Source of the DNA: Hydractinia symbiolongicarpus
Lineage: Eukaryota > Cnidaria > Hydrozoa > Anthoathecata > Hydractiniidae
Direction of reading: 5' to 3'
Assembly (NCBI RefSeq): GCF_029227915.1
Contig: NC_079884.1
Location: forward strand, 15,066,001-15,130,000
DNA length: 64,000 bases
In this document: one piece after another, positions 36,601-47,700 of the stretch
How the letters are laid out: each line of letters opens with the position of its first letter
Numbering within the stretch: the stretch's first letter is position 1
Notes under the pieces: model-generated
What the model saw: the letters and a program-made list of their open reading frames with translations, nothing else
Told to the model about the DNA's origin: nothing
The model's database searches: none
Translations under genes and position numbers: made by a program

Positions 36601-39600
36601 AACCTGATTTTAGGTTTATTTATTTTCGTATTTTGTAAATTGATGTGGCATGTCTCGTACTACATGGCAATTGCAACCATTTAAACTTGAATTGATATTC
36701 TTTTTAGTGGACTAAACATTGACAGTAAATGTCTTGCTAAATATGACAATGATATTTGGTACAAAGCAACAATTAGGTATGAAATACACTTCTTGGAATA
36801 CACTTCTTGAAATACTCTTCTTAAAATACACTCCTTGAAATACGCTTCTTAAAATACACTTCTTGAAATACACTTCTTGAAATACACTTCTTGGAATACA
36901 CTTCTTGAAATACACTTCTTGAAATACACTTCTTGAAATACACTTCTTGGGGAATTTGGGGAATATAGTTGCTGTTTTTACCTTGAAATTGTATCTCTGG
37001 TTAACTTTTTCTAATTCGTGTATTAGTATTTCGTAGTAAATACCAATATCTGATGTCAAAGATGAATAAACCGTTTACATTGCTACACCCTATTCAGGTT
37101 GGGAATGGGGTGAGGTGTTGGGGCAAACATGCCCTACCTACCAAGGGATTTTCGTTCTGTAATTTTTATTTTGTCACAGAATTCAGGTTTATTAATTCAC
37201 GTTGATTAATGAAACCACTAAATTGTCTTTGTATGCCTTTCTTTTAACTTTTATCGTTTACAAAACTTTCTTACGCCTAAGCACTATTACGCTATTAAGA
37301 CGCCCATACAATTTTGTATATTTACCTACAGTTACTTTTTTTAAAAGCAACGATCTAATAAGCAACTAGTGCTAGAATGGTAAATTATTAAACAAATTTT
37401 AATGCCGAAATTACCGAAAAAATAATGCAGAGCTAAACTTTTGTTGCTGATTAAAATATGTTTATTTTCTTTGAAGGTTTGTGGGCGTACATTTTGTGGA
37501 AAATATGGTCTATCATATCCTCCCCAACCGTTTACTGGGACCCCCACCCGAACAGGGCTAAACCCCTATTTTGTGTAATCTCTTGAATGTAACAGTAAAG
37601 ATGTAAAACTCCATATTCTTATTACACTGTACAAATAAGCTCTAAAAGTTTTCTCGTATTCTATACCAACATCACGCTATTACGTTAGGGATATCCACGA
37701 AGACCATGTGACAGTGTCTTACGACACATACAGTGAAACGGCTGTGCTGGACTTTCACTCTATTCTGCCGATAAGTAAGTGTTATTTGTTAACACAATCA
37801 ATAAACTTTGTTAATGACTGTTTACGAGGAAAACGCGGGACCATTGGGCTGAAATAAATGTGTTTTTAGCTCATTTGTAATGACTTGATTTTGTAGCGTT
37901 AAACTCTGATCCTGCTAGTAGCAGTAGTTCTGATGATGAGACAGACACTGATGCAACTGACCAACCTGGTTTTGCTCAACTTACTTACAAACCGGCATCA
38001 CAGACTGGTCCATTGGGTGGATGGGAGGAACACACTAGGGTACGACAGGGTGTATGGTGAGGGGGTTGTGATAAATTTCTGAGGGGTAAATCGGAAATCA
38101 GAAAAAGTGTACACTAAATGTTAAATCTACGTTAGGCAGAGAGGGAGATAAATCCTTTCACGTGTTAATATTTACTACTATAAAACATCCGCACGCTTTA
38201 CAACTCCTATGTGTAAGGCATTATTATGGGAGGAATTGACGCTACCTCGATATTACATGTGATTTTGACGTTTAGTACAGGGAGAGAGAACAGCACTGAT
38301 TGACGTTCAATGTACACTTTTCGTTAGTTATTGCCGTTGTATTGTTGCGATCATCATTTTGTATAAAAATTTGTATCGCTCTAGGGTATTGGATCAAAAC
38401 TTATGTTAAAAATGGGATATAGATTTGGGTAAGTCCTTGCCGAGTGTGTCGTGGTAACAACTCACATAAATGTTATTTATATATATTTTCTGTCGGTGTT
38501 TCGTGTGTTTTCTTTTTAGAAAAGGACTTGGCAAAAATGAGCAGGGTAAAGTTGAACCTGTGGTAATTAGACTGTTACCTCCTGGTTCGTAAATTATTTT
38601 ATCTATTGTTGTCTACTCCTTTTCGGTAAATTTTGATATTCAAACAACTTTTATTGGTCGAGCTGGTAACTCAATCATCGGGTGACTCAAACTTAGCGTT
38701 TTTACCAAGGAAAACGAAATTAAAGAAATTGATAAAGGAAAATAACTTCTCTTCTCGCCCAAATATATTCTTAAGTCGTTTCATCATTAACGTTACACCC
38801 TTTTGTGAAAACTTTCGCGCAAATGCTATGTCTCTTTTTTTCATTCAAGTTAAAAATGTGCTTTTGTTACCTCTTTTCTCGGGAATATTCATAATTAAAA
38901 GTTGACGTCCAAAAGTATGGATAGTTCCTTTAACAACAGCTGAACAAGTTGGAGAATTCTACAACCATGTTATTTAATTTCAGCGCTATACGATGAGTTT
39001 GATTTTCACTTTTTCTATATCTGTCTAATTATGATTTTCGATAAACCATTTTGTTTCTAGATTTCCTATTCCGTTTTTTACTCAGTTAAAGTTTTAAAAA
39101 CCTCCGATTAACGTCCCACGGTGTAGAGATTTCTTGGATTCTATGCTAAGCCATTTAATGTAAAATTGCCCCGCTTACTGTATTATTGTATTTCTTCCAG
39201 CCTTTCTAGCATCTACTGTTTCCCGAAATTGTTAAAGCTTTTTGTTGTAAGTGTAGCATCTAAGCTACAGTATATATTTATTCTTCTTTCCTTTTGTGAA
39301 TGTTTTTCTAGGTAAAAGTCTTGATGCAATATTAGAATTACGCGAGAAGGGATTCATAAAAGATCCAACAAAAAAGAAAAAAGTCAAAAATGATAAGTTT
39401 GGGGATCAACAGAATAAGGTAATTGAGAAGCTTCTATTTTTGACTTTTTTTGAAGTGTGTACATTTACATAGAGTAGCAAGTGGCCCGATTTGTTTACAT
39501 TTTTTGCGAGCAAAAATATTCTCAAATATGGATCATTTCAAAAAACACCTGCAATTTTATTTAAATGACGCGCGAGAAAAACTCTTGAGTTTATGAAAAA

Positions 39601-40838
39601 GATTTTTGCGTAAATAAATTGAAATTTCTTGTTTTAAAGTATTTTTGGTACTAGTGCGGTAATCTACGTCTTGATGTCGTTATATTTGTTTCTTTTTGAT
39701 TGTTTGTTTGTTTTATTAGTTTATTTGTTTGTTGATAGTTGTATTATTTATTCAGGGTACAACAACTGCAGCATTTGACTTGATAAACCGACTAACACAT
39801 AAAAAAGGTGAATGTACATTCTTCTGTAATGGAGACAAATCGATGTACAATTTACATTTCGTGTGTATCTCTATTAATAAGTGGTCTACTGATTCGCAAA
39901 AACCTAATCACTAAATGAACTAAATGACAAAATAAATTGTGTATACAAGAGGAAGGATGGACAGAACAGCAGGCACGAAGCCAATAAGCGTTTGCACAAA
40001 GTAACTAAAATTTAAAAATAAACAACAGAAATAACATCACTTATTCTTTTTGTTAAACATTCAGGTTCTCATCATGGTGGCCACTCATCTCATCATTCTC
40101 ATAAAGTAAAATTTGGAGTCGAAGATTCGTATAAACTACTTAAAAAGGGCTTATCGAGGCAAAAAACTGGACACGTAAGGCAAAAGGAAAAACATTCCAA
40201 TATCAATGTACATATATTTAAAAATAACGAGAAAATTTTAACAGTAAAGAAGAAATTAGCGAAACAAAAAGAAGCACTGGCGAGGAATCCAGGGTAAGTT
40301 CAAACATGGCTAAATAGATTTACCATCCAAATATCTTTTCAAGGGTAACGTTTTCGTCAAAAAAACATCTAAGCGATATTTAACTGCCTGGATCATTAAA
40401 ATCGCTAATGTTTGTGCCGTTATCGCTCGTAAACCTTGAGTGAAGCAATATAATTTTTTGCCCTAATTTAGTACGTAATGCCTGGATAAAATATTAAGGA
40501 TAAAATAAATTTTCCCAATTTTTTTGTTTTTCGGTGAGGTATTTATTTCAAAGCAAAATATCATTTTATACATTTTATAATTCGTTTTTATTGTTCGCGA
40601 GATAAACTTTTTCGAAAAGCACAAAAAAGGTTTCTCTCAAGCTAAAGTAGATATCATTATGTATTTCATCACTGAATTGAACAAACTTTTGCTTTACAGG
40701 GATACGCATGTTTCAAGGACGATCAAGAAGAACATAGAACTGACACAGCACGAACTAAACGAACTTGAAAAAATTGAGAAATCGTTACACGATAAACAAA
40801 ATATGAAACATCAATCGAAAAAATTAAGTATTTTTTAA
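33636..40838 (+). CDS. ZGPAT: ZGPAT orthologue: CCCH zinc finger, Tudor-like and G-patch protein, 16 exons
   Basis: Nuclear RNA- and DNA-associated protein; the vertebrate orthologue represses transcription and its G-patch recruits a DEAH helicase to splicing factors. Exons: 33636-33683, 33930-34032, 34376-34494, 34611-34682, 35375-35452, 35670-35761, 36551-36613, 36708-36776, 37689-37774, 37897-38039, 38385-38428, 38520-38584, 39312-39418, 39756-39807, 40065-40293 and 40700-40838. All phases agree, giving 502 residues (human about 530). After an acidic N-terminus comes a block with EWGTVQYYNA and VLFLNPTHEAMVPC, then the finger Cys156-Cys164-Cys170-His174 (CKYFLDGKCSYGEECRYSH). A Tudor-like segment follows (about 193-243, DNDIWYKATIRDI), then a Ser/Asp-rich linker and the G-patch from about residue 287 (WEEHTRGIGSK, LKMGYRFGKGLGKNEQG), a His/Ser-rich stretch and a C-terminal coiled coil. 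Order and motifs match the human protein closely. An AATAAA lies at 41070-41075. Confidence 0.96.
36779..36952 (+). repeat. 14-bp minisatellite just inside ZGPAT intron 8
   Basis: About twelve tandem copies of AATACACTTCTTGA with single-base variants, beginning within a few bases of the exon 8 donor at 36777. Pyrimidine-rich CTTCTT units recur at each period. Confidence 0.95.
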
Positions 40839-41069
40839 ATTTTTTTATATTTATAGTAGTTTTATTCTGTTTTGTTTATTGTAATTCAAGACTAAAAACT
40901 ATATTTTGTTATTACTGTCCCTACTTTTTGCATAGTAATTCTTCGACGTCCTTTAGCTCACGAGGTTCGTCTACCTCTTCACGAGTCCGTCTATATACCT
41001 TACAGCACTCAAATTTTGGAATCAAAAATAATAAGGGAATAAGTAAGTTTTATGGTAAATTATTATAAA

Positions 41070-41075
41070 AATAAA
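41070..41075 (+). terminator. Probable polyadenylation signal of ZGPAT
   Basis: AATAAA 232 bases downstream of the ZGPAT stop codon, in an AT-rich 3' flank. Confidence 0.6.
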
Positions 41076-41464
41076 TCTATATTTTATAATGCTAGGTAAG
41101 TACATGTTAATTTATAATTATGATGTCTATTAAACAGCTATTTACAAAATCCGCCATCTTGTGTCACGTGTTGAAATGCATCTACCATCTTGAATCACGC
41201 ACTTCTTTTAAGTTAAAACTAGTTACGTCCGTCACTGCTAGATGAACGTTTCCTCATTTTCCACGCATTTTGCGCTGTCAGTTACATCACTTCTCGCCAA
41301 TGCGCGTGGGTGTGCGTGTGTGTTGTCGCGTATCTCATGCGTGTACGCGTGCGTTGTCCCTTATTCCCACGGTCATTCTCTGCGTGTGCGTGTTTGTTAA
41401 TAAATACTTCAGCAGTTTCTTACACTGGCGTTATGATTTTTATTATTGTTTTTACCTTACGTTT

Positions 41465-41481
41465 TTTATTTATCTTTTATT
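41465..41481 (-). terminator. Probable polyadenylation signals of the PA14 gene
   Basis: Two AATAAA hexamers on the minus strand, about 270-285 bases past the proposed stop of the PA14 gene. They face the ZGPAT 3' end, so the two transcripts end about 400 bases apart. Confidence 0.55.
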
Positions 41482-41749
41482 TCATTATGAAAATGTTTTT
41501 GTTTTATTTTTTCTTCGATGTTGTTTGTGTTGGGTACACTTCCTCGTTTAAACGTGGCACCTAAGAAAAAGAAGAAAAAGAAAGTACAAATGTATGCGAA
41601 GATGGCGGCAAGTAGTTCAGCGACTTCTTCAGTAAAGATTAGTGTGATGTGTATTGTAGCTATGCGAACCGATTGGTTGTCTTGAGATAGAGCATGAGCT
41701 GCAGCACCTACGGTTGAGAGTTTAAGCCCTGATCTAGTCATGCTAGAGA

Positions 41750-44700
41750 CTAAATTGTGAATCCATTCTCCGTTGCGCCCAGCATAAAAGTACAATTAAG
41801 TTTTAAATATATCGGGAGTCCTTTTATGTAAGTATACAATTACTAAAAAATCCCTATCATTAGGATGGGTAAGTCCATACCACTTTGTTAGAAGCAAAAT
41901 TATAATTGTGCTAGTTGTAAATTTAAGTATAATCAAAGTATAACGATAATATAAAAAGTATAATACTGAAGATACTTCGAGTCCAATACTTACTTGGTCC
42001 GTATAAAGAGTCACCCATCATTCCTTTCAATCCTGGTTCCCAAACATCCTGTGTATAGCTTTCTATGTCAACGCTATGAATAGGTTGAGGTTTGCCCACG
42101 TTTGCGAATGCTGATAACAAATCACCTTTTGAAATTGCCTCGAACTGGGTTATGTCTGGCTCATCAAGTACATTAGTTGCAGATCTACAGACAAGATATT
42201 GAAACTAATTAGCTGTCGTGAACTTCTGTGGGTAAGTCCAACAGTAAACAAGAAGCCCTGCGGCTTAAAGATCTCCGCCATTATCATTAATCTGAAAAAG
42301 TACTGAACTTTGAAGAGGACTGAGTAATATGGGGTAACAAAATCATTGAATATTCTAAAATTTTAAAATTCAATTTTTGATTATTACTGTAACTGTAAAT
42401 ATGTTTTTCTTTTATAACACACTTGTCACGATTTTATAGCTAAAATACTATTATCTTTCACCAAAAATATTTAGCTTCTTTAAATTAAAATTCATGAATA
42501 ATTAATTATTCTGCCGGATATAGTTTAAGTCTATGTGCTTACGAAAATTGTACAGAAGGAAATGACGTAATTATTAAAGGAAAATGTTAATAACATCAAA
42601 GATGGCGCATTATAAGACGATCTTCATTATGCTACACTGCACGAGCTTTAACTTTCGATAGCATGTAAACTTTAAAATACTGTATTGTTCATTGGATAAT
42701 CAAACAATTTGTTGCACTGTTAGGATTCTTATTGGCTTAAAACTTATTTTAGCCTCGTTCTCAGAAAAATATCTGTCAAAACAAGGCTTAAGGCTTTAGA
42801 CTGGATAAGTTTTAGGCGTCCAGGCTCTGGGCTGTCTCTATCTATCTCTCTATCTTCCCAGGCGATTTTAAAGATTCCGCCTTTGCTGGCGGAAATCAAT
42901 AATCTCAATACCTATTTTTATCGACCAGAAAACAATCTTGTGCCCAGGTCCTTTTCGTTTTTTTTGGTATGCTGTGAATCAAATGAATAAAAAAAACCTG
43001 GAGACGAGGGTGGATAGCAAAATGATTGACTTCTAACACATGGGCAACTCAGTTATTCCTTTGAGACACTCGGAGATTTAAACAGTGAACCTACTTTACT
43101 GTTGCATCTTCTATAGGATTATGTGTCTTCGGATTAGCGTTGTGAATTCGATGAAGAACATCTTTTAACTCGGAGACAAGCCTTCTTAACGTGGCACGGT
43201 CATTCTCTGGTTGTTGTGGTCGGAGCGTATCTAAATGGAAGGGCTTACTGTGTAAAAAAATATAGATTGCAACAGTCTCTTTCAAGGTTTCGTATGAACA
43301 ATCATTGTTTATACCGCGCGTTTTATTTGACTTGGTAGGGTTTTGGTTAAAAAGCAGAAAGCTTAACCGATGAAGATGACATCAGTGAAGTTGACTAAGA
43401 TTTATTGTAGTTTAATTCGAGGCGTATTGAAACACCATTTCGTATTTTCCCACGCCAATTTTTTTCGTCGCTGATTTGTAGGCCTTGAGCTTATTTGCGG
43501 GTATAAATGTCAAGCGCGCGTTGTTTAATTCAACTCAGTTTTTTCGCCGAACGTTATACAAGGATATATTTTACCTACCTTCATTCACGTTATGTGAGGA
43601 CTCTTGGTTTACATGACTTGATTTGTAGTCCGCAACTGCATCAGTCGACGGTGCGTTTATCACTCCAACATGAGATTCCAATGGCAATTCAACAACTTTG
43701 TTTGTTTTAAGATGGTGAGCTGGAAGGATGTCAGCCCAATCTGTTTTTTCTGGATACATCGAATTTGATTGTTTAATTTCCGGAGTGGGTTCTGCATTTA
43801 CCCGCGTATTTTGCATTGCAGCCTCTTCATCTTCCCTTATTTCTTCGGGTTCACTATCAGTTAATTTATTATGTCGTGTGAAATGTCCTGATTTTTGCGA
43901 ATTAATATATGGGTGAAATTTGGGCTCGGCAACTCTTGGTTTAAATGCGTTATCAGTAGAGCCTGCAGTTTGTCGAGATGACTTCACACCTAGACTGTTT
44001 ATTCTTTGAAAACGTTGGATCGGATGTTGGTTGTTGAAATTATGATTTAAATATTTTGAAGATTTGCGAGGAGCGTATTTAGGCGAAGTTTCAAAATGAC
44101 GGATTACACTGTTTTCTTGTTTCCGAAAATTCGGCTGCTGTTTAGCATCTACCGGTGATTGTTTCGCCATTTCAACTGACCTGCGGTGACGTCGATGTTT
44201 AATTTTACGTGTTACGAAAGTCTTTTTTTCGTTGTGAGCTTTTGCGTTTTTACCTTTGCCTTTGTTCTTCCTTATAATATCTTTATAAACGCGTTCCTTC
44301 AACAACGTAAGTTTCCTTGGCGCTTTTAAGTGGGTAGTGGAGCCTAAAATACCGTTAAATATATTAACAGGCTTTATGAATTATTTCGGCTGTTAAGCAA
44401 AAAATTGTTTCATTAAAATATTTAAAAATTTTACCTCCAATCTCACTTTTGGTCACTCTACCTTCCAGTGGATAAGACGCTTTGATCTCAGAATGCACTC
44501 TCTTTATAGTCTTTCGTGCTCCTGTTACATGATGTTCAACTTGTCTATCAAAATTTGTTAACGTCTTTCCTTGTAAACTTCCTTTTAAACTCTCGATGTC
44601 TGTGAAGTCTTCAGGAAATATAGAGTCAGCATAAAAATCAGCTATCACCTCGTGTTTTCTTTTGCCAGTCTGCTCCTTTGTTTTAGATTTTTGAAATTGC

Positions 44701-47700
44701 TGATTGTGATTTTTCAAGGCTGCAGTTTTATGTGGCATTTGAAATTTTCTTGCAAAGTTTGACGCATCTTCCGTGAATCCACCAAAATCGCCACCTTGGA
44801 AATTACCTTGTGTCTCCACAATGTGCCCTTGTGGTAACTCAGCTTCTGAGTTGTCATTATATTGCATTTCTGTACCAGGAGGACTTGTAAACGATTGGCT
44901 ATTTCCACCAGCTACCTCCTGTTGAGGGATAGGTTGTTGCAAAGCACTGCTTACTTCCTGTTGAGAAGAAGGCTGCTGCAGATTGCTGCTAACTTCCGTT
45001 TGCTGGTGCTCCATTGCATCTTGATGTGGACCTTGCTGCGCGGATTGTGGAAAATCTACTTGTGGCATGGATTCTGGTTGGACTAAAGTTTGATCGTTTG
45101 GAATGTCGTGTGGAAGAAACGTCGATTCCCCACCATTGGATTTAAATATAGTTTCTTGATTTGCTTCACTTCCGGCATCGTGTGGATCTATTTTATTTAT
45201 TATGGAGTTCAATGCATTGTCGCTCGGGAGAGATGGTATTTCTTTATTAAAAGAAGGATTTGCAAAGCCATCGTAACTAGAATGAATTGGTTCCACAACC
45301 ATGTTGTTATTACTGTTTTCGTTGTTATTATTGTTATTGTTGTTGTAGTTGTTATTGTTATTGTTGAAATTGTTGTCAGACGTTTCACTTGTATGCTCCA
45401 AAGAAGGAGAGTTGCTTTTATCATTATCAAATATGTGTACCGGAGGTGGTGGACCATCCGGTGAAGCCTGATTTATTTGGGCCATAATATTTGGACCGCT
45501 ATTAATTGTTGGTGGTTCGTGCGGTTCATCTCTTTGACTACCTGTATATTGAAAAGCAGGTGTAGATTGTTCGTTATGTTCATTGAACAACCCTGAGCTG
45601 GGTTCGGGATTAAATCCAGCTCCATTAGGATGTAATGTTGGATAGGATGGATTTGTAAGGCCTGTTTCTAAATTTGGGTTGACTTGATCCGGGTTGTTTA
45701 TAAAATGTGCTGTTTCTTCTGGATGCGATAAGGGAGCTGTATGAACCATGTCTTCTGGGTTAGGTTGCATTGCATGGCGTTGTGAAGAGATTTGACTGAG
45801 CATCCCTTCCATATTCTTAGCTGCTTTATTCATATCTTGATTACCAGATACAAAATCATTCATCATTTGCAGAGCTTCTTCGGTGGAAACAGCTTTCTGG
45901 TTCATGGCTTCAACCAAATGATTAGCAATAGGATTAATTACTGGTCCGTGATAACCGGGTTCATTCCCCGGTGCTTCTGTGGATGGAGAATGCTCTGTTG
46001 GCGTCGGATCTGGTTGCGCTAATTGCGGACCCCCTCCAAAGTACACACGATCGTCTGGACCTGAAAATGAATGAAATAGTAAACATTTTCTGAGTTTGCT
46101 ATGCTTTTATTGCTTTTCGTACAAAATTAATTGCCAATAATTCGAGTGCTTTTTTGTTACAGATAATACCTTGAGCGGTTTCAGCTTTTTCTTCACTTGC
46201 GATAGCAGCTTTTTGATCTCCTTGCAAAGCTTCTTGATATTTTTGTCCCACTAGAAAAGAAAAAAATAGAATTTTGAGGTTCCCAAAAAAATTTAGTCGT
46301 AAAAGTTCAATAAAAGATATCTATTTCTTCGTTGCTTCCAATTGATAGCACTCCAACTCATAGAATCATATTTATCTGCAAATAAATTAGACTTTGTACA
46401 ACAAAGAGGTTTTGGCTACCATATTTTCTTTGTAAAAATAGCAACATTACAGACTATGAAAAATTGGTATGACGTAATCGATAATGCTTGTATTGAGATC
46501 CTTTACAAGATATAGAAACAAAGAACATACATGTAGTTAATGGTGGATCAATTCTTTCAGACATAAATCTTGCTTCACCACCACCACCTCCGCCTCCGCC
46601 ACCACCTCCGCCACCAACACCACCTCCTCCACCACCTCCACTGCTACCGCCAACAAATTTCGTAGCCTCATTACTTAGGGTAACACTGGAACTATCATAC
46701 TGTGGTTTTAATGTTTCTTTGCTCACGTCAACAGACTTCGCTTCTCCAGGTAAAGTCGGGTTGGCTTCGTAACCATTGATGGATTTTTGTTTGGTTGTAG
46801 CATGTTGGTCATGTGAAGGACTGTTGGCAGCTTAAAAAAAGTCATTAAGTTGAAGTCGAAGCAAACTGATTATGTTTTCTTATCCGTATGTGCCATTACT
46901 TTCATGTTTATGAAATATTTTGGTGTAGAAGATAACAAAACCGGCGAAACTAACTCGTGTTGAGTTTCGATTACATTTTTTAGCTACTTTTGAAGGATTT
47001 TGTGGATTTCTTTACCGACGCATTAGGGTATTTAGCTTTTATTAGCTAGTTTTTGGTTGAATTTAGCTTCCGGTACACATTAATTAAACGAGATTCTTAT
47101 CAAATAAAAAGAAATATTTAGCCTCTTTTTAAGTAAAGAAAGAAAGTATAAAAAATTAACTTACTTTTACTCGTTACTGCTTGCATCATTTGACTTACTT
47201 TTTCTTGAATACTCGATGTCGATGTTTGGGGTTTACTACTTACAGGAGGCTCCTTACTCTGTGCGGTAGAAGACTCCTTTGGAGGATTGTGGCGCGCTGC
47301 TGCGTCCTGGGTTGGTGTCTCTGAAGGACCATCGCCTGGTATAAATTGGACTCTTACAGTACCAGCTTTTTTGCTAGGGGTACCAATCTTAGATTTGTTA
47401 ACTGCTTCCACTGTTGCTTCCTCTGGAACGAACTCCACTTTGATCACGTCTGGTTTATGTGGCTTTGCAGGAGCTACAGGAGCAGCTGGCATCACAGGCA
47501 ATGGTTCTAAGTGGTGATGATAATCGTGGTGGACATCCGGCATTGGCGCATGCATTTCAGGCATATGATGATCTCCCATACCATGATCCATATCTATACC
47601 GTGTGGTGGCATCATGCCAAGGGAGTGCTCCATCCCTCCTCCATGGCCCATTCCCATATCAGGACCACCGTGACCTGCTATCCTATCTGACCCTACATGA

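Noticed and set aside
41466-41795. Minus-strand 109-codon frame as an alternative last exon of the PA14 gene
   Set aside because: No good acceptor is in phase with the upstream exon. The acceptor at 41820 keeps phase and gives a short end with a stop at 41750. The alternative is not fully excluded.
45090-45464. Plus-strand frames opposite the Asn/Gln-rich PA14 exon
   Set aside because: They are shadows of the AAT/AAC-repeat coding strand (Val/Ile runs) with no independent support.
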